From NCBI GenBank assembly GCA_965601475.1, contig OZ271832.1, positions 2,232,001 through 2,296,000 of the forward strand: 64,000 nucleotides of DNA, read 5' to 3'. The notes below the pieces were generated by a model. It did not search any database. It saw only the letters and a list, made by a program, of their open reading frames with translations, and was not told where the DNA came from. The stretch is from JAWPMT01 sp965601475. GTDB lineage: Bacteria > Bacteroidota > Bacteroidia > Cytophagales > Cyclobacteriaceae. Shown one piece after another: positions 17,560-26,361 of the stretch; the stretch's first letter is position 1, and each line of letters begins with the position of its first letter. The position numbers and the translations under genes are program-made.

Positions 17560-18546
17560 ATGGATAGGTCAATTTACTCACCAGATGAGCTGAAAGCTCG
17601 CATCGAAGAGCACATCAAAGCACTACAATATGGAGACAAGCCCAAGGAGCTCTACGATCCCATGGCCTACATCATGTCTCTTGGTGGGAAACGGATGCGT
17701 CCACTCCTGGTGCTAATGGCCTATCAACTCCGGGGCACGCACATGGAAGACATTCTGGAGGCCAGCCTTGCTGTTGAGGTTTTCCACAACTTCACGCTCA
17801 TGCATGACGACATTATGGACGAAGCACCCATTCGGCGAGGCAAACCTACCGTTCACGAAAAGTGGAACAACACTGTAGCAATCTTGTCAGGTGATGCCAT
17901 GTTGGTTAAGGCTTACGACTTACTCCTTAAGGTACCTCCTCCCTCCCTGCCGGAGGTCATCAGGCGTTTCAATCAGACCGCTGTGGAAGTATGCGAAGGT
18001 CAGCAGATCGACATGAATTTCGAGTCCATGGTCAACGTATCCGAAAAGGACTATCTGGAAATGATACGGCTAAAAACCGCGGTACTGCTGGGCTTTTCAC
18101 TACAGTTGGGAGGTATCCTTTCCGGTAGCGATGAAGCCAACGCACAGAAACTATATGACATCGGAGAGAAGATGGGTATCGGCTTCCAGCTGATGGACGA
18201 TTATCTGGATGTCTATGCCGACCAGGCCAAATTTGGCAAGCAGGTCGGGGGTGATATCATTTCCAACAAAAAGACGTATCTCCTCATCAACGCGCTCGAA
18301 ATGGCCAATGCCGAGCAAAAAGAAAAGCTTGATCAGTGGCTGGCTTACGAAGGCCCTAGCTCGGAGGACAAAGTGGAGGCGGTCACCAAGATTTATGACG
18401 AAATTGGGATACCCAACCTCGCAAAAATGAAAATGAACTATTATTTTGACCAGGCATTTGACCTGCTGAAAGGTATAGAAGGATCTGAGGACGCCAAAGC
18501 TGTCTTCCAATCCTACGCCCAACAATTGACCAAGCGAGAAAAATAG
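17560..18546 (+). CDS. Trans-polyprenyl diphosphate synthase
   Basis: The ATG at 17560 (MDRSIYSPDE) is chosen over a GTG at 17545. The 328-residue enzyme has the GGKRMRP substrate-binding motif (residues 42-48). The first aspartate-rich motif is HDDIMDEAPIRRGKPT (D83, D84, D87) and the second is FQLMDDYLDVYAD. These residues chelate Mg-diphosphate for head-to-tail condensation of isopentenyl diphosphate. Octaprenyl/solanesyl-type synthases that make the menaquinone side chain are the closest match, but chain length cannot be read from sequence alone. It starts an operon with a rhomboid protease and cytidine deaminase. Confidence 0.93.
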   Translation: MDRSIYSPDELKARIEEHIKALQYGDKPKELYDPMAYIMSLGGKRMRPLLVLMAYQLRGTHMEDILEASLAVEVFHNFTLMHDDIMDEAPIRRGKPTVHEKWNNTVAILSGDAMLVKAYDLLLKVPPPSLPEVIRRFNQTAVEVCEGQQIDMNFESMVNVSEKDYLEMIRLKTAVLLGFSLQLGGILSGSDEANAQKLYDIGEKMGIGFQLMDDYLDVYADQAKFGKQVGGDIISNKKTYLLINALEMANAEQKEKLDQWLAYEGPSSEDKVEAVTKIYDEIGIPNLAKMKMNYYFDQAFDLLKGIEGSEDAKAVFQSYAQQLTKREK

Positions 18547-19167
18547 ATGTCCACCACCATACTCATCCTTCTTGTTACCATAGCCATAAGCATTGCCGCA
18601 ATGGGAAATGACAGGCTATACCTACGGTTGTTGCTCAATCCATACCAGGCGCTGCATCGAAGAGAGTATTGGAGATTCATTTCTTCAGGTTTTATCCATA
18701 ATGGCTACATACACCTGGGATTCAACATGTTCACGTTCTTCTTCTTTGGTCAGGTAGTCGAGCAGATCTTCGGCCAACTCCTCGGCAGTAGCGCCACCAC
18801 GACTTACCTCTTGTTCTATCTATCCGCAATTGTGGTCTCTGACGTACCGGTAGCATTCAAGAATCGCAATAACCCCGGCTACAACAGCCTTGGAGCCTCC
18901 GGGGCGGTATCTGCTGTGGTCTTTTGCAGCATTCTTTTTTTTCCACTGAACAAGATTTGCCTCTACGGCATCTTCTGCCTGCCTGGATTTATCCTCGGAA
19001 TCATCTACGTGATCTACTCCTATTACCAGGGAAAGAACATGGCAAGCAACATCAACCATGAAGCCCATCTTTATGGAGCACTATATGGCATCGTCTTTGG
19101 ACTTATCGTCTATCCTGAGGCTGGTGGTCTCTTTTTCGATCAAGTGCTGAATTATCGATTCTTCTGA
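18547..19167 (+). CDS. Rhomboid family intramembrane serine protease
   Basis: The 206-residue protein has about six transmembrane helices. It carries the rhomboid landmarks HREYWRFISSGFIHNGYIHL (N-terminal His region), NMFTFFFFG, the catalytic GASGAVSAV (Ser in GxSG), and the catalytic His in INHEAHLYGALYG. It cleaves transmembrane or membrane-proximal substrates within the inner membrane. The start follows the upstream stop directly (TAGATG), and cdd begins two bases after its stop, so this is an operon. Substrate is unknown. Confidence 0.92.
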   Translation: MSTTILILLVTIAISIAAMGNDRLYLRLLLNPYQALHRREYWRFISSGFIHNGYIHLGFNMFTFFFFGQVVEQIFGQLLGSSATTTYLLFYLSAIVVSDVPVAFKNRNNPGYNSLGASGAVSAVVFCSILFFPLNKICLYGIFCLPGFILGIIYVIYSYYQGKNMASNINHEAHLYGALYGIVFGLIVYPEAGGLFFDQVLNYRFF

Positions 19168-19169
19168 CC

Positions 19170-19637
19170 ATGGCCGAGATTGTCATACCTTTTGATATCG
19201 TCAAACTCAATGCCTTAGACAAGCCTCTGCAGCGCTTACACGCGCACACGATGCAGGCACTGGAAGATGCATATGCTCCATATTCCCAATTTCAGGTTGG
19301 GTGCGGCTTATTGCTCGAGTCAGGAGCTATCGTCACTGGTAACAACCAGGAGAATGCCGCCTATCCCTCGGGCCTTTGTGCAGAAAGGGTAGCATTCTTC
19401 AAACTAAGGTCCGAAAGCCAGTCACACGTGAAAGACATCATGGTTCTCACCCGTAACAAGGAGGGCGAACGGTCTGATGCATTTCCATGTGGGGCATGCC
19501 GACAGGTGATGTTGGAATACGCACAACTCCAGGATACCCTCATGACCATCTATATGCAAGCCAGCGAAGACAGTTTCTACAAGATTGACGATGTACGAAC
19601 GCTTCTTCCGTTCTGTTTTACCAATGAAGTCCTTTAA
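19170..19637 (+). CDS. cdd: Cytidine deaminase
   Basis: The 155-residue enzyme shows the zinc-binding deaminase signature. It has YAPYSQFQVGCGLLLESG, ENAAYPSGLCAERVAF (Cys ligand and catalytic Glu in CAE) and FPCGACRQVMLEY (two Cys ligands in PCxxC). It converts cytidine and deoxycytidine to the uridine forms in pyrimidine salvage. Length fits the homotetrameric class. It is the last gene of the operon begun at 17560. Confidence 0.94.
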   Translation: MAEIVIPFDIVKLNALDKPLQRLHAHTMQALEDAYAPYSQFQVGCGLLLESGAIVTGNNQENAAYPSGLCAERVAFFKLRSESQSHVKDIMVLTRNKEGERSDAFPCGACRQVMLEYAQLQDTLMTIYMQASEDSFYKIDDVRTLLPFCFTNEVL

Positions 19638-19717
19638 GAAAGGATATTCCCCATTCATCGAAGTTTAATGTATACTCATCGATAAAACCTTACCCAGCTC
19701 GTTAGTTTGCGACATCT

Positions 19718-19746
19718 TTGATACAGCTTTAAATTAAGGCTATAGA
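19718..19746 (+). promoter_or_regulatory. Predicted promoter of twin RNA copy 1
   Basis: TTGATA (19718-19723) and TATAGA (19741-19746) are separated by 17 bases. Both hexamers are identical in copy 2 while the spacer differs, as expected for a selected promoter. The layout looks like a sigma70-type promoter rather than the usual Bacteroidota TTG/TAnnTTTG pair. Confidence 0.55.
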
Positions 19747-19753
19747 CAAAAAA

Positions 19754-19846
19754 GGCATACAAACAGCAAAGCTTTAAAAAGAAACATTGGTTCAGTGATG
19801 TTTTAGGTTGATTGGGTCGGCAAGTAGTGTCGACCCTTCTTTTTTT
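19754..19846 (+). ncRNA. Candidate small RNA, copy 1
   Basis: The predicted transcript starts near GGCATAC, seven bases after the TATAGA hexamer, and runs about 93 nt to a terminator. The terminator has a nine-pair stem GGGTCGGCA (19814-19822) / TGTCGACCC (19828-19836), loop AGTAG, and a T-rich tail. The stretch AAACATTGGTTCAGTGATG and the whole terminator are conserved with copy 2. No open reading frame of note lies within it. I do not recognise the family. Confidence 0.65.
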
Positions 19847-19983
19847 CCACTTTCTGAATTCACCCTGACATCAGAATCCACTAATGACCTATATGTCATA
19901 AAAAGAGAAATCCCCCAAATTCATCGGGAGATATTGTACACTCATCGAGTAAACGATTCATACCTCAACAGTTTGCTACATCT

Positions 19984-20012
19984 TTGATACAGGTTCTAAT
20001 CAGAGCTATAGA
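19984..20012 (+). promoter_or_regulatory. Predicted promoter of twin RNA copy 2
   Basis: TTGATA (19984-19989) and TATAGA (20007-20012) are again 17 bases apart. The spacer sequence differs from copy 1, but the hexamers and spacing are kept. Confidence 0.55.
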
Positions 20013-20018
20013 CGAAAA

Positions 20019-20109
20019 GGCATACAAACAGCAAAACTTTAAAATAAACATTGGTTCAGTGATGTTTTAGGTTGATGGGGTCGGCAAGTAGTGTCGACCC
20101 TTTTTTTTT
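20019..20109 (+). ncRNA. Candidate small RNA, copy 2
   Basis: This predicted RNA of about 91 nt starts near GGCATAC. It ends in the same nine-pair terminator, GGGTCGGCA (20078-20086) / TGTCGACCC (20092-20100), followed by nine T residues. It differs from copy 1 mainly by small changes around the GCAAA-CTTTAAAA segment. It ends 45 bases before the glnS start, so it terminates independently of glnS or attenuates read-through into it. Confidence 0.65.
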
Positions 20110-20154
20110 GCCTCCTTCTGAGCGTACTTTGCGCGGAATTTATTTGCAGCAAGC

Positions 20155-21822
20155 ATGTCACAGGAAGAAAAAAAGTCATTGAACTTCATCGAGCAAAAAG
20201 TCAAAGCAGACCTGGAATCCGGTAATCACTCCTCGGTGCAAACCAGGTTCCCGCCTGAACCGAACGGCTACCTGCACATCGGTCACGCCAAATCCATCAT
20301 TCTCAACTTTGGACTTGCCGAACAATACGGAGGCAAGTGCAACCTGCGGTTCGACGATACCAACCCTGAAAAAGAAGACACTGAGTACGTAGAGGCCATC
20401 AAAACGGATATCCTCTGGTTGGGCTATAAGTGGGACCAGGAACTATATGCTTCGGACTATTTTGAAGAACTGTACGACATGGCCCGTCAGCTCATCCAAA
20501 AAGGACTGGCGTATGTGGATGAGCTCAGTCAGGAGGAATTTGCTGCAATCAAAGGTACCCCTACGCAACCGGGCCAGGAAAGCCCGTATAGAAATCGTCC
20601 CTCGTCGGAGAGCCTGCAGTTGCTACAGGAAATGCGTGAGGGTAAGCACCCCGATGGTTCCAAGGTATTGCGCGCCAAAGTGGATATGACCTCACCCAAT
20701 ATGCACATGCGAGACCCTATCCTCTATAGGATCAAGCATATGCCGCACCACCGGACCGGGGACCAGTGGGTTATCTATCCTACCTACGATTTTGCCCATG
20801 GCCAGTCCGACAGCATCGAAAAGGTCACACATTCACTGTGTACCCTGGAATTTGAGGAGCATAGGCCGCTTTATAACTGGTTGATTGAAAAACTGGAAAT
20901 CTTCCCTTCTGAACAGACGGAATTTGCCCGCCTACGGCCGAGCTACACCATTGTGAGCAAGCGCTATCTGAGAGAGCTCGTAGAATTAGGTAAGGTTTCT
21001 GGCTGGGATGACCCCCGTATGCCTACAATTTCCGGCATACGCCGACGCGGCATTACTCCGGAAGCCTTGAAGAAGTTCATTGATACGGTGGGTGTAGCGC
21101 GACGTGATGGCATCAATGATATTGCTATTTTGGAGCACGCTACACGGGAAGACCTCAACAAAAAGGCCAATCGCATCTTCGGTATCATGGATCCCTTGAA
21201 GCTGGTCATTACCAACTGGGAAGAAAACAAGGTGGAGGAAATGCAAGCCATCAACAATCCTGAGGATGAAGCAGCCGGGAGTCGCACGATGCCCTTCACG
21301 CGGGAGTTATTCATCGATAGAGCGGATTTCAAAGAAGATCCTCCTAGTCCCAGGAAGTGGTTCCGATTGGGTCCTGACCGTGAGGTACGCCTAAAATACG
21401 GCTACATCATCAGATGCACAGGATTCAAAAAAGATGAAACCGGCAAAATCGTGGAAGTACACGCGGAATACGATCCCGAAACCCGCAGCGGTCAGGATAC
21501 AAGTGGCAAGAAAGTAAAAGGAACTTTGGGTTGGGTATCCACGCAACACGCCGTGCATGCAGAAATTCGACTCTATGACCGGCTTTTCTCCACCGAAAAC
21601 ATGAGCGATATCGATGATGACTTCAAGAATCATTTGAATCCTGATTCGCTAACCGTCATTCCAGATGCTGTATTGGAACCTGCCGTCAGCCAACTCTCCG
21701 TCGGCGATACTGTGCAGTTTGAGCGTATTGGCTACTTCAGGGTGGATGAGGATTCCACCGAAGAGCACAAAGTATTTAACAGGGTGGTAACCCTAAGAGA
21801 CAATTGGCAGAAGAAGGGTTAA
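20155..21822 (+). CDS. glnS: Glutaminyl-tRNA synthetase
   Basis: The 555-residue class I synthetase has the HIGH motif in PPEPNGYLHIGHAKS (residues about 33-47), the glutamine-site block RFDDTNPEKED, and the KMSKS equivalent in TIVSKRYL. The C-terminal anticodon-binding beta barrels contain WFRLGPDREVRLKYGYIIRC. It charges tRNA-Gln with glutamine in the cytosol. Length matches the bacterial enzyme. The last codons are part of a perfect hairpin (21806-21839), and the gene is convergent with the T9SS cargo gene. Confidence 0.97.
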   Translation: MSQEEKKSLNFIEQKVKADLESGNHSSVQTRFPPEPNGYLHIGHAKSIILNFGLAEQYGGKCNLRFDDTNPEKEDTEYVEAIKTDILWLGYKWDQELYASDYFEELYDMARQLIQKGLAYVDELSQEEFAAIKGTPTQPGQESPYRNRPSSESLQLLQEMREGKHPDGSKVLRAKVDMTSPNMHMRDPILYRIKHMPHHRTGDQWVIYPTYDFAHGQSDSIEKVTHSLCTLEFEEHRPLYNWLIEKLEIFPSEQTEFARLRPSYTIVSKRYLRELVELGKVSGWDDPRMPTISGIRRRGITPEALKKFIDTVGVARRDGINDIAILEHATREDLNKKANRIFGIMDPLKLVITNWEENKVEEMQAINNPEDEAAGSRTMPFTRELFIDRADFKEDPPSPRKWFRLGPDREVRLKYGYIIRCTGFKKDETGKIVEVHAEYDPETRSGQDTSGKKVKGTLGWVSTQHAVHAEIRLYDRLFSTENMSDIDDDFKNHLNPDSLTVIPDAVLEPAVSQLSVGDTVQFERIGYFRVDEDSTEEHKVFNRVVTLRDNWQKKG

Positions 21823-21839
21823 TCAACCCTTCTTCTGCC
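21806..21839. terminator. Perfect hairpin overlapping the glnS stop codon, probable bidirectional terminator
   Basis: GGCAGAAGAAGGGTT (21806-21820) pairs over 15 bases with AACCCTTCTTCTGCC (21825-21839), with a four-base loop AATC. The left arm encodes the end of GlnRS and the first base of its stop. There is no long T tract. It lies between convergent genes, the next ending at 21848. Confidence 0.65.
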
Positions 21840-21847
21840 CACTGCTA

Positions 21848-24800
21848 TTAATTTCCTGACAGGAAGATTCTTTTGGTCTCAAAGCCTAGATCCGTATCTA
21901 GTCTCAAGAAGTAGATGCCAGGCTCAAAACCATCAAGGCCAAGAACAACTTCACCCTGATTGCCGCGGCTTTCGAACTGCTTCAAGACCCGTCCGTCGAT
22001 GGAGATCACCGATAGAGCTACACCTTTCGACTCGGCTACGCTATACTGAACCACTGAGCTGGCGTCCACCGGATTGGGGAATACTTCAAACGTACCTTCC
22101 AATTTCTGGCGCGTATTCAATGCACGCTCCTGTATGGCTACATCATCGATTAGCCATCCCCAGGCTACCACATTGGGATCAGAAAACAATCGGAAACGTA
22201 TGAATATATCGGTACCAGCATCGAAAGTTTCGGTAAGATCAATACTGTGGTCGACGTACATGGTTTCATCTCCGTCTACCTGCCCATCGTAGGTCGCTTC
22301 CCAAACAGGATCGAAACTCGCATCGTAGCCATCCGCCAAAGGTGTCCAGTTGACCCCGTCCGGCGAGCCTTCCACTACGACGAAATCCCAAAATTCCACA
22401 TCCCCAAAGCTTGATCCGGAAGTTCCAGTTTCAATGATAGCCACATCTCTATAAGTCATGATTGGATTGGTGGCAGAAACAGTGATTGGCGTCTTCAGTG
22501 TATAAATCAAGTTGGTTTGCTCCGGATAAGGGTGAAGCGAATGTATTGCCGTATTTGAAAATCCTGAAGGTCTTGTAACGTTGAAGCCCTCACCTATGAA
22601 ATTCCCCCGGTCGCTGTTGAAATTGTCAGAATATGATTCTTCTATTTCATTGGGTACGAAAAAGCTTCGTTGTACCTCATCAGACTTGAATTCTCTACGT
22701 CCTAGGTATGAGATTACTTGTACACCAAGGTTACCATCAAAAGTAGAATTCGACAAGGACTCGTTGGACAGGCCTCTACGGTTTCTACCTGTTCTAAGCA
22801 CTACTTCACCATCTACAATTAGTCGGGTAGAATCAAAAACTTCCGAGTAGTCGATCTGGAAGTTGGCACTTCCGTCGGGGCTTACTCCTACCTCACCCAA
22901 AACAGGTGCAAATACCACGTCTTCTTCTACTTCCGGAAGTGTAATGGTCCAAATGCCCCTACCGTAAGTTGCTAGGACGATCTGATCATCCTTGATTTTC
23001 ATGTCATGTATACTCACCGCAGGAAGGTTTATATCCAATAGGGTCCAGCTGTCTCCGCCGTCTAGCGACTCTACCAGGCCGATCTCCGTACCTACCCAGA
23101 TTCGATCTGTGTTGTTTGGAAATACAAGTATCGAGCGGACTGCCACATCAGGAAAACCATTGGACGAGGATCCGGAGCCACCTTCAAATCCAGAAAGATC
23201 TGTCCAAGTTTTTCCAAGGTCAGTTGATTTGATGACTTTCGGACGGCCTGCAAAAGAGAACAATGCAAAAATTGTCCTGCGCTCCGTCGGGTGAGGACGA
23301 AAACCTGAAACCGTTCCAAGTGTTGTTCCACGGTAATTTTCAGTAGGGGTGAAAGTCTGCCCACCATCTACAGAATAAAACAGACGTGATGTTTCAGTCA
23401 ATGCGGCTCCTGCCCAGATCAGATCAACATCTTTGTCCGAGACCTCAACGTCCATGACATTGGAAAATGCCCAGAATGAGTCACTAATGCGAGAAAGCTC
23501 CCAGCTGGCACCAAAGTCCAGTGACCTCCACACACCAGAAGCACCTAAGGCAAATACGCGGTCTGGTTTGAATTTTGAATTGGCTAGCCTGGAGACAAAA
23601 GGTCCGCTGCCTTGACCTACATCTGTAAGTCCGTTCGTCGCACCAAACCAGGTTTCACCATTGTCTTCAGATCTCGCCATTTGGTTGAATTGGACGGAGC
23701 CCATCATGAGGTTACCATCACGGTTGTTCCAAAGAGCCTCAAAGCCGTCACCACCTACAGCAAATTCATAATCGGTCGAAGCTGTTGCCGACTCTCCAGC
23801 GGGCGTGAACCAGGTTGAGTTGTCCTGCATACCACCAATGTATCGGTCCTCGCCTGGAGCCTTGTCCGCCCCGTAGAACTGCGTGGTGTTATATCCGAAG
23901 CTCCTAAAGAGGAAGGATTCGTCAGCCCGGCCGGGGACCTTCGAGGATTTACTCAAATAGACTCCTCCATCATTGCCGTTCAGAATCTGAAATTTCTCTG
24001 AGGCAGCATCTTCTACGATCACAAGCAAACCGTGTTGATCAGGGTGCAATCCTTCCTGTGCCTCAAATTGGGCGTTGGTGAAAGTATTCTCGCCGTCAAA
24101 GTCCTGATAGGCATCAGAGATGTTTTCAATGTCCTTGAAACGCGTCACTACAGTGTTGAGGTCAATTTCAATGGCCGACCTGGGTAAATCATCCGGATCA
24201 AAAGAACCACCGTCGGCCAGGACAGGCCACATGAAGTACAGTTGCTCGGCGGTGTGACCGCCATCGACGGCAATCACAGAGGCTGGCTCATCTTCATTGT
24301 AGTCCATGGCATGAACAAAAAGATACTCACGTGAATCATCTGAGCCATCTCCATCCGTGTTGTTTTCTATCAGCTCCCAGGTACCATTTTCCTGTTGATC
24401 TCGAAATGAAGCCATGAGCTGGCGGTTGTTAGTTACATCCCAAACCTGGAATGGCACCTCAACATAGTCCTGGTACTGATAATCTGCATCAGCTACGCCA
24501 GCGCCCTGCATATCAACAGTAAAGCGATGTGCCATTTGCGTGCCGCGACCAAATCTGATTTCCACAGAAACCAGCGGCGTGGCCCCCCCAACTTCAAGCT
24601 GACCGCCATAAAACGCAGCACCAAAGTTGACAAAATCCATAAATGAACCGGTTCTCCTCTCATTCACTTCGATCGTCTCCGTCTCATTCCCTCCTCTTGC
24701 CAATTCGAACCTCCAGAGGTTCACACCGCCCACGTATACCGCGTCTTCGTCAAAAGGATCCGCCAAAACGATGTTGTCATAGTTGCCCTGACCTCCCAGG

Positions 24801-25909
24801 AAATCGACATTATTGCCATTTGCGTCTTCGAGTAGTGTCCAGAGGTCACCTCCGTTATCCGAAAAGTACAAGTCAGCACCTGCGCCTGTGGCTGCACCTA
24901 CTACAGAAGCCCACAACCGCTCAGTGTTCACTGGCGATACCGCCAGTTCAATACGCTGGCCGGAGTTGAGACCCCTGCTCTTCTCTTCCCAGGTAATCCC
25001 TCCATCTGTTGATTTGAAAACACGGTTGCCATTGAGGCTCGCATACATGGTATTGAAGTCCGTAGGGTCACTATCCAGATCTTCCAGAAAGCCGGAAATC
25101 GTAAATACTTCAGTCCAGGTGGAACCGCCATCTGTAGATTTAAAAACGCCACTGGTGTTGCCCCCAGCAAATATCGTACTCTGTCCTGTAGCCAGAACGA
25201 CGTCGGCATCGTCAGGGTCAACAATGATCCGTGTAATGTTTCTCGCGTTGGGGAAGTCACTGGGATCTATCACCTGACTCCATGTACCTCCTCCATCGGA
25301 CGACTTAAACATACCGCTGCCATCTACCTCGCCCCCGGCAAAAGGCTCACCAGTTCCAGCGTAAATCACATCCGGATTATCCTCGGACATGGCCAGTGCA
25401 TTGGTGCCCAAATTTGGCAGTTCCTGGGTCAGGTTGACCCATCGTCGACCTGCATTTGTCGTCTTCCATATGCCACCGGAAGCAGAGCCTGCGTACCACG
25501 TTGCATTGCTTCTATCCCTGGGGTCAATAAGAAGCGCTCTGGTTCTTCCACCAATGTTGCCCGGTCCGCGCTCCACAAAATCCAGTCTTTGTGTTCGAGC
25601 CTGGGCCTTTGAAATGGACTGCTTTGCCTTTAGGTATTCCGCATAGACATAATTTGAACCGTATTCGGGATGATCCCGATCTGCAGGAGTCCTGATTTCT
25701 CGTGCGATTTCTGCAAATAGGTCAGGTCGGTCCAGTCCTTGTTTCTTCGCTTCAAGCTTTTCCTTGAAGTATCGTTCTGAAGTGATTGGTTCCAACTTCG
25801 AGACGGGGGTCAAATCTCCGGTTCCTTCTTTGGTTATCAAAAAAGCAATCACAGCAATAGATGCTGCGGAGATAAATGTCAGGGTTGATTTGTAAGCTCT
25901 GTTTTTCAT
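21848..25909 (-). CDS. Large secreted beta-propeller (VPS10/BNR-like) protein with T9SS sorting domain
   Basis: The 1353-residue protein has an N-terminal export signal (hydrophobic KSTLTFISAASIAVIAFLIT). Many sortilin/glycosyl-hydrolase BNR-type repeats follow, such as SASGGIWKTTNAGRRWVNLT, GMFKSSDGGGTWSQV and VFKSTDGGITWEEKS, in two groups (about 130-400 and 660-980). A receptor-like segment (about 1100-1270) and a C-terminal type A sorting domain follow. The sorting domain starts near FEVFPNPVDASSVVQYSV and ends GIYFLRLDTDLGFETKRIFL. It should pass the outer membrane by the type IX system and be surface-attached or released. The catalytic role, if any, is unclear. Confidence 0.9.
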   Translation of the reverse strand: MKNRAYKSTLTFISAASIAVIAFLITKEGTGDLTPVSKLEPITSERYFKEKLEAKKQGLDRPDLFAEIAREIRTPADRDHPEYGSNYVYAEYLKAKQSISKAQARTQRLDFVERGPGNIGGRTRALLIDPRDRSNATWYAGSASGGIWKTTNAGRRWVNLTQELPNLGTNALAMSEDNPDVIYAGTGEPFAGGEVDGSGMFKSSDGGGTWSQVIDPSDFPNARNITRIIVDPDDADVVLATGQSTIFAGGNTSGVFKSTDGGSTWTEVFTISGFLEDLDSDPTDFNTMYASLNGNRVFKSTDGGITWEEKSRGLNSGQRIELAVSPVNTERLWASVVGAATGAGADLYFSDNGGDLWTLLEDANGNNVDFLGGQGNYDNIVLADPFDEDAVYVGGVNLWRFELARGGNETETIEVNERRTGSFMDFVNFGAAFYGGQLEVGGATPLVSVEIRFGRGTQMAHRFTVDMQGAGVADADYQYQDYVEVPFQVWDVTNNRQLMASFRDQQENGTWELIENNTDGDGSDDSREYLFVHAMDYNEDEPASVIAVDGGHTAEQLYFMWPVLADGGSFDPDDLPRSAIEIDLNTVVTRFKDIENISDAYQDFDGENTFTNAQFEAQEGLHPDQHGLLVIVEDAASEKFQILNGNDGGVYLSKSSKVPGRADESFLFRSFGYNTTQFYGADKAPGEDRYIGGMQDNSTWFTPAGESATASTDYEFAVGGDGFEALWNNRDGNLMMGSVQFNQMARSEDNGETWFGATNGLTDVGQGSGPFVSRLANSKFKPDRVFALGASGVWRSLDFGASWELSRISDSFWAFSNVMDVEVSDKDVDLIWAGAALTETSRLFYSVDGGQTFTPTENYRGTTLGTVSGFRPHPTERRTIFALFSFAGRPKVIKSTDLGKTWTDLSGFEGGSGSSSNGFPDVAVRSILVFPNNTDRIWVGTEIGLVESLDGGDSWTLLDINLPAVSIHDMKIKDDQIVLATYGRGIWTITLPEVEEDVVFAPVLGEVGVSPDGSANFQIDYSEVFDSTRLIVDGEVVLRTGRNRRGLSNESLSNSTFDGNLGVQVISYLGRREFKSDEVQRSFFVPNEIEESYSDNFNSDRGNFIGEGFNVTRPSGFSNTAIHSLHPYPEQTNLIYTLKTPITVSATNPIMTYRDVAIIETGTSGSSFGDVEFWDFVVVEGSPDGVNWTPLADGYDASFDPVWEATYDGQVDGDETMYVDHSIDLTETFDAGTDIFIRFRLFSDPNVVAWGWLIDDVAIQERALNTRQKLEGTFEVFPNPVDASSVVQYSVAESKGVALSVISIDGRVLKQFESRGNQGEVVLGLDGFEPGIYFLRLDTDLGFETKRIFLSGN

Positions 25910-25910
25910 T

Positions 25911-26321
25911 TCAATTTTCCGTAATTCCTCGCGTAGAGCGTTTGTTTGTCTTTACATTGATTAGGTATGAATTATCTTCTAAGTTACCGTCTTTATCCGG
26001 AGGCACCCTGTTCATGGGGTTTATCAAGAGCCTCTCATCGTCATGCCAGGTTACTTTGCCATTCAACCTCATAGGTTTAATGGTTACCGCCCCGGTAGAC
26101 TTATCCAAAACAAGAAATCGTTTTTTCTCCAGCATACCCACCTCCTTTTCTTTTCGAACATAAAGAATATGTGTATTTGTTTTGTTTTCCACCTTCGAAG
26201 AGAAGCTCCCAAGCTCTTCTCTTGCCACAGCATCATGATCAATTGGCTGTTGAGCTCCCTGGTGCGCACTCTTACATGAGATCGCTGCAAGAAGCAAAAG
26301 ACCAAAGAAAATTCTATTCAT
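25911..26321 (-). CDS. Small lipoprotein of unknown function
   Basis: The ATG at 26321 (MNRIFFGLLLLAAISCKSAH) is chosen because it opens a lipoprotein signal with lipobox AISC; the frame is open further upstream without coding character. The product is 136 residues. The mature part contains LYVRKEKEVGMLEKKRFLVLD and a basic end (TNKRSTRGITEN), with no family that I know. It ends one base before the start of the T9SS cargo gene, so the two are very likely co-transcribed. Confidence 0.65.
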   Translation of the reverse strand: MNRIFFGLLLLAAISCKSAHQGAQQPIDHDAVAREELGSFSSKVENKTNTHILYVRKEKEVGMLEKKRFLVLDKSTGAVTIKPMRLNGKVTWHDDERLLINPMNRVPPDKDGNLEDNSYLINVKTNKRSTRGITEN

Positions 26322-26361
26322 GCCCGTCGAATATAGCATCTTTTGTAACATCACTACACCT

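Larger units (their letters stand above)
19648..20109 (+). repeat. Tandem duplication of a promoter-RNA-terminator unit
   Basis: Two units, 19648-19846 and about 19912-20109, share blocks of near identity. Both have an upstream TCATCG pair 21 bp apart (19655/19676 and 19921/19942), the TTGATA and TATAGA hexamers, GGCATACAAACAGCAAA, AAACATTGGTTCAGTGATG and a terminator hairpin. Between these blocks the copies diverge. The duplication fills the 517-base gap between cdd and glnS, which has no supported protein gene. Confidence 0.9.
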
